Notes: generated by a model from the letters alone, not told the origin. A DNA stretch of 64,000 nucleotides from Klebsiella michiganensis (GCF_002925905.1 NZ_PRDB01000002.1:186001-250000), one strand, 5' to 3'. Positions 42,680-52,541 are shown, numbered from the stretch's first letter. Numbers and translations are program-made.

Positions 42680-43408
42680 TTAGCTAATTTGTACGCCTTT
42701 CAGACGGAACTGAATGGTCATGGTAATGCCGGTTCCCGGTTTGCCCGGTTCATAGCGCCATTTACGTAAAGCGTTTTTCACTTCACGCTCAAACATATTG
42801 GCAGGCTGGGCGGAGAGGATCTGTACGTTGTCCACGCGCCCGTCCGGCGTGACGTCAAACTTAACCCGCACGGTTCCTTCAAGGCGCAGCGCCTGGGCAC
42901 GATTCGGATAGATCGGCTCTCCGCGGCTTAGCGCCCGCGGCCCGGAAGGCGCCGTCACGGTGGGTTTAGCGGTCGCGGTTGAGGAGCTCGGCGCGGTGCG
43001 CGCCGGCGCCGTATTTGTATTTTCAAACGGCGAGGCCGGGCGCGTTTCCGCCGGTTTTACATCACGCTTCGGTTGTTCGACCTTTTTTTCCGGCTTCGGT
43101 TTCGGCTTTGGCTTCGGTTTTGGCTTTGGTTTATGGATAACAACCGGCGCCTCTTTTGGCGGTTCAGGCATCACTTCCGGTTCCGGTTCTGGCTCCGGTT
43201 CAACAACGGGCTCAACGACCGGCTGAGCCGCCTGAGGCGGTTCCAGATCTGCCGGGGCCACCATAGTGATTTCAATGGGCTGTGAGGGTGCCGGCCGTTC
43301 AATAACCTGATGTACCGAAGTATAGAGCAACCCCGCGATAACACTGCCGTGGATAACCACAGACAGTAGCGTAGGCCACGGAAAGCGGCGAGGTAAATCA
43401 AAGGTCAT
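42680..43408 (-). CDS. tonB: TonB, energy transducer for outer-membrane uptake
   Basis: 242 aa from the ATG at 43408 (MTFDLPRRFPWPTLLSV); an ATG three codons upstream (43417) is also plausible. N-terminal membrane anchor with the Ser/His face (TLLSVVIHGSVIAGLLYTS) that contacts ExbB/ExbD, proline-rich spacer with alternating EP repeats (about 65-85) and KP repeats (about 95-112), and a C-terminal domain (EPIYPNRAQALRLEGTVRVK) that binds TonB boxes. A Fur-like box lies upstream. Powers siderophore and B12 receptors, linking it to btuCD and hemP. Confidence 0.97.
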   Translation of the reverse strand: MTFDLPRRFPWPTLLSVVIHGSVIAGLLYTSVHQVIERPAPSQPIEITMVAPADLEPPQAAQPVVEPVVEPEPEPEPEVMPEPPKEAPVVIHKPKPKPKPKPKPKPEKKVEQPKRDVKPAETRPASPFENTNTAPARTAPSSSTATAKPTVTAPSGPRALSRGEPIYPNRAQALRLEGTVRVKFDVTPDGRVDNVQILSAQPANMFEREVKNALRKWRYEPGKPGTGITMTIQFRLKGVQIS

Positions 43409-43455
43409 TGCGCTCATAGTCGTTTCTGTTGAAAAATGATGCCCCGATTTTAAAT

Positions 43456-43474
43456 GCAAATAGCAATCATATTC
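43456..43474. promoter_or_regulatory. Fur-like box of tonB
   Basis: GCAAATAGCAATCATATTC matches the Fur consensus at 12 of 19 positions, about 50 bp before the tonB ATG, similar in place to the iron-responsive site in E. coli. Confidence 0.6.
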
Positions 43475-43628
43475 AACTAGGGTTGTTGGCTTGTATCAAA
43501 ATTTGCCCTGTTTTCTGACAAAAAGCCCCCGGGACGTGGCATTCTGGGGATCGTGATCATCTTTGCATTGCAGTCAACGACGGTTTCACTTAACGTGATT
43601 CGCCAATTTATTGATAAGGAGCCATGCC

Positions 43629-43925
43629 GTGCTTTACGTTATCTACGCTGAAGATATCGCCGACTCTCTGGAAAAACGGACATCGGTACGTCCCGCCCAT
43701 CTGGCGCGTTTGCAATTATTACATGATGAAGGTCGTTTACTGACCGCCGGCCCAATGCCTGCCGTAGACAGTAATGAACCCGGCGCGGCGGGCTTCACCG
43801 GCTCAACGGTCATTGCGGAATTTGAATCGCTGGAAGCGGCGCAATCATGGGCTAATGACGATCCCTATATCGCCGCAGGGGTTTATCAGAAAGTCTCGGT
43901 GAAACCGTATAAAAAGGTGTTTTAG
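43629..43925 (+). CDS. yciI: YciI family protein, GTG start
   Basis: 98 aa as in E. coli, starting at GTG 43629 with AAGGAG 9 nt upstream. Small ferredoxin-like-fold YCII-domain protein with conserved [20 protein letters not shown]; proposed enzymatic role, but the E. coli function is unknown. Divergent from tonB. Confidence 0.94.
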   Translation: MLYVIYAEDIADSLEKRTSVRPAHLARLQLLHDEGRLLTAGPMPAVDSNEPGAAGFTGSTVIAEFESLEAAQSWANDDPYIAAGVYQKVSVKPYKKVF

Positions 43926-43970
43926 CCTATAAAATGCTTAAGCAATAAGAACGCGGTTAAAATTTAATCT

Positions 43971-44027
43971 ATGGCGATCGTTCATTAGAGGACGTTTCTG
44001 AGTACGCGAGTACGGAATGGTCGCCAT
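43971..44027. other. Strongly structured 57-nt element, unknown
   Basis: ATGGCGATCGTTC (43971-43983) can pair with GAATGGTCGCCAT (44015-44027) over 13 bp, two of them G-U. The enclosed loop has a second hairpin, GTAC-GCGA-GTAC, closed by a GNRA tetraloop. It lies between yciI and the oxidoreductase gene. The G-U pairs favour RNA folding in the plus direction; no family recognised. Confidence 0.4.
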
Positions 44028-44099
44028 CCTTATGTCTCTCCACTTCCCCGGTTCTGCATTCCGATCTCTTTAGGTCGCGCCCTGATGATAGCCATTTGC

Positions 44100-44121
44100 C
44101 GGCAGTGCATCAGCACCGCCG
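44100..44121. terminator. Hairpin at the 3' end of the oxidoreductase gene
   Basis: CGGC-A-GTGC (44100-44108) pairs with GCAC-C-GCCG (44113-44121) around an ATCA loop, one A.C mismatch. It lies 15 nt beyond the oxidoreductase stop codon. No strong U-tract. Confidence 0.5.
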
Positions 44122-44136
44122 ACTTTCTATGGTTAA

Positions 44137-45237
44137 TTACCTGTTGGACTTCAGCGTTCCCTTAAGACCATGCGGTTCTGAGCGAAGATACTGCGGCGGA
44201 ACGCTCACCTGAGCGCCCAGGGCTGCCGCGGCATGCCATGGCCAGTGCGGATTGTAGAGCACGGCGCGGGCAATGGCGATGAGGTCGGCGTCGCCATTTT
44301 GTAGCGCCTCTTCCGCCTGCTGCGCTTCCGTCACCAGACCCACACCGATCACCGGGATATTCACCTTCTCGCGGATTTCACGCGCGAACGGCAGCTGATA
44401 GCCGGGCCCCACCTGAATCGCCTGATGAGGCGACAGCCCGCCGCTGGAAACATGAATATAGTCGCAGCCAAGCGCCTCAAGCTGCTGGCTGAAGATAATC
44501 GATTGTGCGTTATCCCAGCCGCCATCCACCCAGTCTGTTGCTGAAAGTCGGACGCCCACCGCGATGTCCTGACTGACGGCCTCACGGATGGCCCGGAATA
44601 TCTCGAGCGGAAAACGCAAACGGTTCTCCAGCGAGCCGCCGTATTCGTCGGTACGCTGGTTACTGAGCGGTGAAAGGAACTGGTGCAACAGGTAACCATG
44701 CGCGGCATGCAGTTCAATCAATTCAATACCCATCCGCTCAGCGCGTCTGGCGCTGTCTACGAATGACTGCTTGATGCGTTTCATGTGGTCCTGAGTAAGT
44801 TCAACCGGAGGTCGTTCACCTTCACCATAGGCCAGCGCTGATGGCGCAACCGTGTCCCATCCGCCAGAATCATGCGCAAGCTGGTATCCCCCCAGCCAGG
44901 GGGCTGCGGAAGAGGCTTTTCGTCCGGCATGGCCCAGCTGGATACCGATGGGGATTGAAGCGTACTGGCGGATATCGTTCAGCACGGTGCGTAATGCGGC
45001 TTCCGTTTCGTCATTCCATAAGCCCAGATCAGCCGGGGTAATGCGTCCGGCGGGCTCTACAGCGCTGGCTTCGATAATCAGTAAGCCCGCACCGGAAAAA
45101 GCCAGTTGTCCAAGATGGATACGATGCCATGCCGTGGCCTTGCCATTGTCGGCGGAGTACTGGCACATTGGCGCAATGACAATACGGTTCTCAAGTTCCA
45201 GCTTACCGATTCGCACCGGACTAAAAAGTTGACTCAT
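44137..45237 (-). CDS. NADPH-dependent old yellow enzyme (YqjM/XenA type)
   Basis: 366 aa FMN-dependent ene-reductase, TIM-barrel. MCQYS near residue 24 carries the Cys typical of YqjM-like enzymes, HAGRK binds FMN, IELHAAHGYLLHQFLSP has the His pair that holds the substrate carbonyl, and NQRTDEYGGSLENRLRF is the OYE signature. Reduces activated C=C bonds of enones and some xenobiotics; physiological substrate unknown. It occupies the yciY-yciI interval where E. coli has kch. A single-gene unit. Confidence 0.92.
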   Translation of the reverse strand: MSQLFSPVRIGKLELENRIVIAPMCQYSADNGKATAWHRIHLGQLAFSGAGLLIIEASAVEPAGRITPADLGLWNDETEAALRTVLNDIRQYASIPIGIQLGHAGRKASSAAPWLGGYQLAHDSGGWDTVAPSALAYGEGERPPVELTQDHMKRIKQSFVDSARRAERMGIELIELHAAHGYLLHQFLSPLSNQRTDEYGGSLENRLRFPLEIFRAIREAVSQDIAVGVRLSATDWVDGGWDNAQSIIFSQQLEALGCDYIHVSSGGLSPHQAIQVGPGYQLPFAREIREKVNIPVIGVGLVTEAQQAEEALQNGDADLIAIARAVLYNPHWPWHAAAALGAQVSVPPQYLRSEPHGLKGTLKSNR

Positions 45238-45484
45238 AGATACCTCTCAATAATAGAAGCCTTACGGACATTATAAGTAGCATGTGTTGATGCATGGCAC
45301 TTCCCGTTTTTTGCGTTTATACGCGTTGGGCCAGTCTTATGAGGTATGGCGCGATGCGACTTCCTGCCCGCCGCTGCTGATGCAAACAATAACGCAGGAG
45401 CCCGCGAGAAACCGGGTTTCGCCGGCAGAAGAAAGAGAGATGACAGTATAAGAATGTATGCTAAGAACGAAACGCTGATAAAAC

Positions 45485-45510
45485 AAAAGGCACCGCGAGC
45501 GGTGCCTTTT
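45485..45510. terminator. Bidirectional palindromic terminator
   Basis: AAAAGGCACCGC (45485-45496) and GCGGTGCCTTTT (45499-45510) form a 12-bp stem with a GA centre, A/T flanked, 10 nt past the yciY stop codon. It should end yciY on the minus strand. Confidence 0.85.
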
Positions 45511-45520
45511 GTTTCGACTC

Positions 45521-45694
45521 TCAACATTCAGAGAAGGTGAACAGCAGAGAGTGACGTTGCCGTTTAACCAGCTCCTTTCTGATGGAGAGGATGCGCATAT
45601 TACGACGCGACTGGCCTTCCAGCCAGCGTGCTTTACGGCGACTCACCTGCCGAAGCATGCGCCAGCGCCCTACTTCCGTTCTACTACGCTTCAT
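45521..45694 (-). CDS. yciY: YciY, small basic protein
   Basis: 57 aa from MKRSRTEVGRWRMLRQ at 45694, matching E. coli YciY; the frame is open further upstream without similarity. Highly basic (many Arg), no signal or membrane segment; function unknown. Divergent from clsA, as in E. coli. Confidence 0.88.
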   Translation of the reverse strand: MKRSRTEVGRWRMLRQVSRRKARWLEGQSRRNMRILSIRKELVKRQRHSLLFTFSEC

Positions 45695-45837
45695 TGCAAC
45701 TACTCTACAAGTAAAAACAGCCTGCATTATAGACCGATGAATCTGGCTAACCAACGCTTTCGCTGCGTTTTTATTTGCCAGATGGATGATGATGCGTAAA
45801 CTCATGTCATCAAGTCATTCAAAAGGATTTTTCATCT

Positions 45838-47298
45838 ATGACAACCTTTTACACGGTGGTGAACTGGCTGGTTATACTCGGTTACTGGCTACTTATCGCC
45901 GGTGTAACATTACGGATATTAATGAAAAGGCGCGCGGTCCCGTCAGCGATGGCATGGCTGCTTGTCATTTATATTCTTCCCCTGGTGGGCATTATCGCCT
46001 ATCTCTCTTTTGGCGAACTGCATCTGGGTAAACGCCGCGCCGAACGCGCGCGGGCCATGTGGCCCTCAACGGCCAAGTGGTTAAAGGACCTCAAAGCCTG
46101 CAAGCATATCTTTGCCGAGGAGAATAGTCCGGTCGCGGAATCCTTGTTCAAGCTCTGCGAACGTCGGCAGGGCATTGGCGGCGTCAAAGGCAATCAGCTC
46201 CAGCTGCTCACCGAATCCGATGACGTCATGCAGGCGCTCATCCGCGATATCCAGCTCGCTCGTCACAATATTGAGATGGTGTTCTATATCTGGCAGCCCG
46301 GCGGCATGGCCGATCAGGTCGCCGAATCATTGATGGCGGCGGCAAGGCGCGGCGTACACTGCCGGCTGATGCTCGACTCCGCCGGGAGCGTGGCGTTTTT
46401 CCGTAGTCCCTGGGCCGCCATGATGCGTAATGCCGGCATTGAAGTCGTCGAAGCCCTGAAGGTCAACCTGATGCGCGTTTTTCTGCGCCGTATGGACCTG
46501 CGTCAGCATCGTAAAATGGTCATGATCGATAACTATATTGCCTATACCGGCAGTATGAATCTGGTCGACCCGCGTTTCTTTAAGCAGGACTCCGGCGTTG
46601 GCCAGTGGATCGATCTGATGGCGCGAATGGAAGGTCCGGTAGCGACAGCGATGGGCATTGTCTACTCCTGCGACTGGGAGATTGAAACCGGCAAACGTAT
46701 TTTGCCTCCGCCGCCGGACGCGAACATTATGCCGTTCGAAGAGGCCAGCGGGCACACGATTCACACTATCGCCTCGGGCCCGGGCTTTCCGGAAGATTTG
46801 ATCCATCAGGCTCTGCTCACGGCCGCCTACGCGGCCAAAGAGCATTTGATCATGACGACCCCCTACTTTGTGCCCAGCGACGACCTTTTGCATGCCATCT
46901 GTACCGCCGCCCAGCGCGGCGTCGATGTCAGCATCATCCTGCCGCGCAAGAACGATTCTCTGCTGGTGGGCTGGGCCAGTCGCGCCTTCTTTACCGAGCT
47001 GCTGGCTGCCGGGGTAAAGATTTACCAGTTTGAAGGCGGTCTGCTGCATACTAAGAGCGTGCTGGTTGACGGCGAACTTAGCCTTGTGGGCACCGTTAAC
47101 CTCGATATGCGCAGCCTGTGGCTCAACTTCGAGATTACGCTGGTGATTGACGATGCCGGATTTGGCAGCGATCTGGCCGCGGTGCAGGACGATTACATCT
47201 CCCGCTCGCGCCTGCTGGACGCCAGGCTGTGGTTAAAACGTCCGCTGTGGCAGCGGATCGCCGAGCGACTGTTTTACTTCTTCAGTCCGTTGCTGTAA
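45838..47298 (+). CDS. clsA: Cardiolipin synthase A
   Basis: Inner-membrane phospholipase-D-family enzyme that condenses two phosphatidylglycerols into cardiolipin and glycerol. 486 aa as in E. coli. Two N-terminal membrane helices (about 8-28 and 38-58) and two HKD motifs, [18 protein letters not shown] (about 221) and [18 protein letters not shown] (about 404). Confidence 0.97.
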   Translation: MTTFYTVVNWLVILGYWLLIAGVTLRILMKRRAVPSAMAWLLVIYILPLVGIIAYLSFGELHLGKRRAERARAMWPSTAKWLKDLKACKHIFAEENSPVAESLFKLCERRQGIGGVKGNQLQLLTESDDVMQALIRDIQLARHNIEMVFYIWQPGGMADQVAESLMAAARRGVHCRLMLDSAGSVAFFRSPWAAMMRNAGIEVVEALKVNLMRVFLRRMDLRQHRKMVMIDNYIAYTGSMNLVDPRFFKQDSGVGQWIDLMARMEGPVATAMGIVYSCDWEIETGKRILPPPPDANIMPFEEASGHTIHTIASGPGFPEDLIHQALLTAAYAAKEHLIMTTPYFVPSDDLLHAICTAAQRGVDVSIILPRKNDSLLVGWASRAFFTELLAAGVKIYQFEGGLLHTKSVLVDGELSLVGTVNLDMRSLWLNFEITLVIDDAGFGSDLAAVQDDYISRSRLLDARLWLKRPLWQRIAERLFYFFSPLL

Positions 47299-47320
47299 AA
47301 CGTGCCAATCAGATGTTTAA

Positions 47321-47662
<342 letters not shown>

Positions 47663-47699
47663 GCTCTTTCTTAAGCAAATAGCTTATATATAAAAGAAG

Positions 47700-47732
47700 A
47701 AGCCTGCCTGAGTTAACCAGGGCAGGCTTTTT
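47700..47732. terminator. Terminator between yciU and the K+ channel gene
   Basis: AAGCCTGCC (47700-47708) and GGCAGGCTT (47721-47729) with TTTTT at 47728-47732. It terminates clsA-yciU and, with the A-rich left side, may end the convergent channel transcript. Confidence 0.85.
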
Positions 47733-47734
47733 AG

Positions 47735-48571
47735 TTATTCAGGCAGTTCGCTGCCGCAGGCGTTGCAGTAGCGAGCGTCTTTTTCATGAACGTTATGCTG
47801 GCAATGCGGACACTGGCGCTGAGTCCGGCGACTCTGAAATGCGGTGGTCATATGGCTGGTAATTAAGCCGGTGGGGATCGCAATAATCGAGTAGCCAATT
47901 AAGATAAGAATGGAGGCCAAAATTCGCCCCAGCGGCGTATGCGGCGTAATATCGCCATACCCTACCGTGGTTATCGTCACTATCGCCCAGTAAACCGACG
48001 CGTTTAGCGTAGTAAAACCGTATCGCGGCCCCTCAACCAGATACATCAGGGAGCCAAAGATCACCATGACGATGGCAATAAAAGAATAGAACAGGATCAG
48101 CTGGTGGCGAGCGCTGACGATAGCGGCCCAGAAAATATTCAACGACGGCATAAAGCGCAGCAGCTTAAGGATACGCAACGCGCGGATAGCGCGCATGGCC
48201 CGCCAGGCAAACACGTACTCAATACTGATCTCGGGCCACAGCCACATAACGTAAAGCGGTAAAATGGTAGCCAGGTCAATAATGCCCCAGAAGCTGAAAA
48301 TATACTTTAGCGGATTCGGCCAGCTGATAATGCGCAGAAAATACTCAAAGGTAAAAACCGCCGTCACGACAAGTTCGAGCCAGACGAAAATATGCCATTC
48401 GTCTAAGGTCAGATGATATTGCGTTCCGAGCCCGGACTCGATAAATATCACCAGCACGCTAAGCAGGGCAAATACGCCGCAAAGTCCCTCGAAATGCCGA
48501 CCGGATCGTCGGTTTTGATCGAAGAGTAAATGATACAGCCGCAGACGAGCGGCATGAATATGAAAAGCCAC
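47735..48571 (-). CDS. Voltage-gated K+ channel with C-terminal zinc ribbon
   Basis: 278 aa. Six membrane helices: S1-S4 (about 30-160) with S4 RAMRAIRALRILKLLRF bearing arginines every third residue, then S5, pore loop with selectivity filter TVGYGD (near 201) and S6. The C-terminus has CPHC...CNAC, a four-Cys zinc ribbon (about 253-272). E. coli Kch is longer (417 aa), has an RCK domain and lies beside yciI, so this is a different channel type at a different position. The regulatory role of the ribbon is unknown. Confidence 0.88.
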   Translation of the reverse strand: MAFHIHAARLRLYHLLFDQNRRSGRHFEGLCGVFALLSVLVIFIESGLGTQYHLTLDEWHIFVWLELVVTAVFTFEYFLRIISWPNPLKYIFSFWGIIDLATILPLYVMWLWPEISIEYVFAWRAMRAIRALRILKLLRFMPSLNIFWAAIVSARHQLILFYSFIAIVMVIFGSLMYLVEGPRYGFTTLNASVYWAIVTITTVGYGDITPHTPLGRILASILILIGYSIIAIPTGLITSHMTTAFQSRRTQRQCPHCQHNVHEKDARYCNACGSELPE

Positions 48572-48583
48572 GTTAACCTCGCT

Positions 48584-48610
48584 AAAAAAAGGGCTGACTA
48601 ACGTCAGCCC
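48584..48610 (-). terminator. opp operon terminator
   Basis: GGGCTGAC (48591-48598) and GTCAGCCC (48603-48610) with seven A before it (48584-48590), giving a U-tract on the minus strand. It lies 6 nt past the oppF stop codon. Confidence 0.9.
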
Positions 48611-48616
48611 CTGAGA

Positions 48617-49621
48617 TTATAACGGGTCCACCTTCAGGCAGGAAACCGCATGGCGGAAACTGCCCTCCAGCACCGGTCGCGTCTTAGCGCACTCCGGCCC
48701 GGCAATCGGGCATCTGGTGCGGAATACGCATCCCGACGGCGGGTTAATCGGCGATGGCAATTCCCCCTCCAGAAGCTGGATCGTTTTATTCTTTTCCTTA
48801 TCAGGGTCCGGAACCGGCACCGCCGACATCAGCGCTTTGGTATAGGGATGCAGCGGATTATGATACACCTCATCATAGGTGCCGAGCTCCACGGCATGGC
48901 CAAGATACATCACCAGCACGCGATCGGAGATATGCTTCACGACCGCCAGATCGTGGGCGATAAAAATCAGCGACAGTCCCATTTCCCGCTGCAGCTGCTG
49001 CAGCAGATTCACTACCTGCGCCTGAATCGACACGTCCAGCGCTGACACCGGCTCATCGCAGATAATGAGCTTCGGTTCAAGAATTAGCGCGCGGGCGATA
49101 CCGATACGCTGGCACTGGCCGCCGGAGAATTCATGCGGATAGCGGTTAATCAGGTTCGGCAGCAGCCCCACTTTCATCATCATCGCCTTAACGCGATCGC
49201 GAACTTCCTGGCGCGGCATTTTGGGATGATAGGTGCGCAGCGGCTCGGCGATGATTTCCCCGATAGTCATGCGCGGGTTTAGCGACGCCAGCGGATCCTG
49301 AAAGATCATCTGAATATCGCTGCGTACGTCGCGCCACTCGTCGGCCTTCATCCCCAGCAAATCTCTGCCTAACCAGGCGACTTTACCGTCGGTGGCCTTC
49401 ACCAGACCGATGATGGCGCGCGCGAAGGTCGATTTTCCGCATCCGGACTCCCCGACCACGCCCAGCGTTTCCCCTTCATACAGACGCAGCGTTACGCCAT
49501 CTACCGCTTTCAGCGTTTTCGACGGCTGCCAGAACCACTGTTTGCCGTCTTTAATATCAAAGTGTACTTTCAGATCGGCGATTTCGAGCAGGACTTTTCT
49601 TTGTTCCGTTACGGCGTTCAT
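48617..49621 (-). CDS. oppF: OppF, oligopeptide ABC transporter ATPase
   Basis: One of two ATPases of the OppABCDF importer. 334 aa as in E. coli; start MNAVTEQRKVLLEIADL at 49621, whose ATG overlaps the oppD stop (ATGA). Walker A GESGCGKST, signature FSGGQCQRIG, Walker B LIICDEPVSALD. C-terminal CVFRTRCP, CAKTRPVL and SCL hold the cysteines of the OppD/F iron-sulfur motif. Confidence 0.97.
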   Translation of the reverse strand: MNAVTEQRKVLLEIADLKVHFDIKDGKQWFWQPSKTLKAVDGVTLRLYEGETLGVVGESGCGKSTFARAIIGLVKATDGKVAWLGRDLLGMKADEWRDVRSDIQMIFQDPLASLNPRMTIGEIIAEPLRTYHPKMPRQEVRDRVKAMMMKVGLLPNLINRYPHEFSGGQCQRIGIARALILEPKLIICDEPVSALDVSIQAQVVNLLQQLQREMGLSLIFIAHDLAVVKHISDRVLVMYLGHAVELGTYDEVYHNPLHPYTKALMSAVPVPDPDKEKNKTIQLLEGELPSPINPPSGCVFRTRCPIAGPECAKTRPVLEGSFRHAVSCLKVDPL

Positions 49622-50631
49622 AGCAAATCCCCCACCGGTTGAAAGCAGGCGCGCAGGCGGCCCGGCGCAAACTCCTCCAGAGGCGGAGCGCTGTTGCAAA
49701 TCTCCATCGCGTGCGGGCAACGCGGCTGGAATGGACAGCCTTTCGGCAGACGCAGCAGGTTCGGCGGGTTGCCCGGAATCGTTAACAGGGCGTCGCCTTC
49801 TGCGTCCAGGCGCGGGACCGCATTGAGCAGGCCAATAGAATAAGGATGAGAGGGATGGTAGAAGACGTCGCGCGCCTGACCATATTCCATCGTGCGTCCG
49901 GCGTACATCACCAGCACCTTATCGCAGATCCCGGCGACGACGCCGAGATCGTGGGTAATCATAATGATCGCCGTATTGAACTCGCGCTTGAGCTCATTAA
50001 GCAATGTCATTATTTGCGCCTGCACGGTCACGTCCAGCGCCGTTGTCGGCTCATCGGCAATCAGCAGCTTAGGCCGGCACAGCAGCGCCATCGCAATCAT
50101 GACGCGCTGGCGCATCCCGCCGGAAAACTCGTGCGGATACATTTTCATCCGTTTGCGCGCCTCGGGCATTTTGACCGCATCCAGCATTTTCACCGACTCT
50201 TCAAAGGCTTCGGCTTTGCTCAGCGCTTTATGCAGCATCAGGACTTCCATCAGCTGTTCGCCTACCCGCATATACGGATTAAGCGACGTCATCGGGTCCT
50301 GAAAAATCATTGAGATCTGCTCGGCGCGCAGCTTATTCAGCTCGCGCTCCGGGAGGTTAAGGATCTGCTTCCCGTTAAAGGTCGCTGACCCCCCGATACG
50401 GCCGTTGGCGGCCAGCAGGCCCATCAGCGCAAAAGCGGTTTGCGACTTACCGGAACCGGACTCGCCTACGATGCCTAAGGTTTCCCCCGCCCGTAGATTA
50501 AAATTGAGATCGTTGACCGCAGTCACATCACCATCGGGAGTCGCAAAGGTGACGCGGAGATCTTTCACATCCAGAAGCAATCCGGATTGTTGTGCTGCCT
50601 GCGGCGCTTTCGCCGTTTCCATCGTACTCAT
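49618..50631 (-). CDS. oppD: OppD, oligopeptide ABC transporter ATPase
   Basis: 337 aa as in E. coli. Walker A GESGSGKSQT, signature FSGGMRQRVMIA, Walker B LLIADEPTTALD, and C-terminal CPFQPRCP plus CNSAPP cysteine motif. Pairs with OppF. Follows oppC by 11 nt. Confidence 0.97.
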   Translation of the reverse strand: MSTMETAKAPQAAQQSGLLLDVKDLRVTFATPDGDVTAVNDLNFNLRAGETLGIVGESGSGKSQTAFALMGLLAANGRIGGSATFNGKQILNLPERELNKLRAEQISMIFQDPMTSLNPYMRVGEQLMEVLMLHKALSKAEAFEESVKMLDAVKMPEARKRMKMYPHEFSGGMRQRVMIAMALLCRPKLLIADEPTTALDVTVQAQIMTLLNELKREFNTAIIMITHDLGVVAGICDKVLVMYAGRTMEYGQARDVFYHPSHPYSIGLLNAVPRLDAEGDALLTIPGNPPNLLRLPKGCPFQPRCPHAMEICNSAPPLEEFAPGRLRACFQPVGDLL

Positions 50632-50642
50632 GTCGGCGCTCC

Positions 50643-51551
50643 TTAGCGGTCTTTCGGGTCGAGGGCATCACGCAGGCCATCGCCGATAAAGTTAAAACAA
50701 AACAGCGTTACCACCAGAAAACCGGCAGGAAACAGCAGCAGCCACGGCGATACTTCCATTGAGTTCGCGCCATCGCTGAGCAGCGCGCCCCAGCTACTTA
50801 ACGGCTCCTGGGTACCCAGGCCGAGGAAGCTTAAGAAGGATTCAAACAGAATCATGCTCGGGACCAGCAGGGAGGCGTACACCACGACCACGCCAAGCAC
50901 GTTAGGCACGATATGGCGGATAACGATATTGCCGGTTGAAACGCCGCCGACCTGCGCGGCTTCAATAAACTCTTTTCGCTTCAGGCTTAGGGTCTGACCG
51001 CGAACGATACGCGCCATATCCAGCCAGGAGACCATCCCAATGGCAACGAAAATCAGCAGGATATTCTGGCCAAAGAAGGTCACCAGCAGGATGACGAAGA
51101 ACATAAACGGAAAGGAGTTGAGGATTTCCAGCAGGCGCATCATCACTGAATCCACCTTGCCGCCCAGATAGCCGGAAAGCGACCCGTAAAGCGTCCCCAA
51201 AATCACCGCCACCAGCGCTGCAGCCACGCCGACCATCAGCGAGATACGTCCGCCGATCGCCACCCGCACCAGCAGGTCGCGGCCCGAAGAGTCGGTCCCA
51301 AAGTAGTGTCCGGACTCCATATCGGGGGCGCTGGACATCATGCCCCAGTCGGTATCGTAATAGGAAAACTGCGATACCATCGGCGCGATGGTGACAAAGA
51401 GCGCGATGATCACCAGCACAATCAGGCTGGCAACCGCAGCACGGTTATGCATAAAGCGGCGGCGGGCGTCCTGCCAGAGGCTGCGCCCCTCGACTTCCAG
51501 CTTTTCACTGAAGTTTTCCAGCGCCTCGTTGTTTTTCTTACTTAACATCAT
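50643..51551 (-). CDS. oppC: OppC, oligopeptide ABC transporter permease
   Basis: 302 aa as in E. coli. Cytoplasmic N-terminus, about six membrane helices, and the EAA coupling loop KRKEFIEAAQVGGVSTGNI that contacts an ATPase subunit. Lies 14 nt after oppB. Confidence 0.97.
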   Translation of the reverse strand: MMLSKKNNEALENFSEKLEVEGRSLWQDARRRFMHNRAAVASLIVLVIIALFVTIAPMVSQFSYYDTDWGMMSSAPDMESGHYFGTDSSGRDLLVRVAIGGRISLMVGVAAALVAVILGTLYGSLSGYLGGKVDSVMMRLLEILNSFPFMFFVILLVTFFGQNILLIFVAIGMVSWLDMARIVRGQTLSLKRKEFIEAAQVGGVSTGNIVIRHIVPNVLGVVVVYASLLVPSMILFESFLSFLGLGTQEPLSSWGALLSDGANSMEVSPWLLLFPAGFLVVTLFCFNFIGDGLRDALDPKDR

Positions 51552-51565
51552 GGCGAACCCCAGCG

Positions 51566-52486
51566 TTAGTAACGGATCTTCGGATCGATAACGGCATACA
51601 GCACGTCAACGATCGCATTAAACAGAATGGTCAATGCGCCAACCAGAATGGTCAGACTGAGTACCAGCGAGTAGTCGCGGTTCAGCGCGCCGTTGACGAA
51701 CAGTTGACCAATTCCCGGCAGGCCATAAATGGTTTCAATGACCATCGAGCCGGTAATAATGCCGACAAACGCGGGTCCCATATAGGAGAGCACCGGCAGC
51801 AGCGCGGGCTTTAACGCGTGACGCAGAATAATGCGGCGCATCGGTAAGCCTTTTGCCCGGGCGGTGCGAATGAAGTTAGAGTGCAGCACTTCGATCATCG
51901 AGCCGCGGGTAATACGCGCGATACTGGCGATATAGGCCAGGGATAGAGCCACCATGGGCAAAATCATATATTGCAGCGCCCCACCGTTCCATCCGCCGCC
52001 CGGCAGCCAGTGCAGCGTAATGGCAAATATCATGACCAGTAAGGGCGCGACCACGAAACTCGGTATCACAACCCCGGTCATTGCCACCCCCATTACGGCA
52101 AAGTCCCATTTCGTATTTTGCTTCAATGCCGCAATCACCCCGGCACTCACGCCAAGCACCACCGCGAGAAAAAATGCGGCGAAGCCTAATTTGGCGGACA
52201 CCGGGAAGCTGGACGCCACCAGATCGTTGACCGAGTAATCTTTATATTTAAAGGAAGGACCGAAATCACCGTGCGCCAGCTGCTTCAGATAATTGAAGTA
52301 CTGGGTCATGATGGGGTCATTTAAATGGTATTTTGCTTCAATATTCGCCATGACTTCTGGCGGCAGCGTGCGTTCACCGGTAAAGGGGCTTCCCGGCGCA
52401 AGACGCATCATGAAGAAAGAGATAGTAATAAGAATAAATAGCGTCGGAATCGCTTCCAGACAGCGACGTAAGATAAATTTTAACAT
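51566..52486 (-). CDS. oppB: OppB, oligopeptide ABC transporter permease
   Basis: 306 aa as in E. coli from MLKFILRRCLEAIPTLF at 52486; earlier in-frame codons reach into the oppA-oppB spacer but are not conserved. Six helices; EAA loop NFIRTARAKGLPMRRI. Separated from oppA by 88 bp with a hairpin. Confidence 0.97.
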   Translation of the reverse strand: MLKFILRRCLEAIPTLFILITISFFMMRLAPGSPFTGERTLPPEVMANIEAKYHLNDPIMTQYFNYLKQLAHGDFGPSFKYKDYSVNDLVASSFPVSAKLGFAAFFLAVVLGVSAGVIAALKQNTKWDFAVMGVAMTGVVIPSFVVAPLLVMIFAITLHWLPGGGWNGGALQYMILPMVALSLAYIASIARITRGSMIEVLHSNFIRTARAKGLPMRRIILRHALKPALLPVLSYMGPAFVGIITGSMVIETIYGLPGIGQLFVNGALNRDYSLVLSLTILVGALTILFNAIVDVLYAVIDPKIRY

Positions 52487-52541
52487 TGCCCGTACCTTCT
52501 GGCGTGTGCCTTCAATAGTGCGATGAAATAAGACACCGTGA

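Noticed and set aside
43090-43230. Tandem repeats inside tonB
   Set aside because: These encode the normal EP/KP-rich spacer of TonB, not a mobile or satellite repeat.
45234-45527. 97-codon minus-strand frame
   Set aside because: Overlaps the palindromic terminator at 45485-45510 and the start of the oxidoreductase gene.
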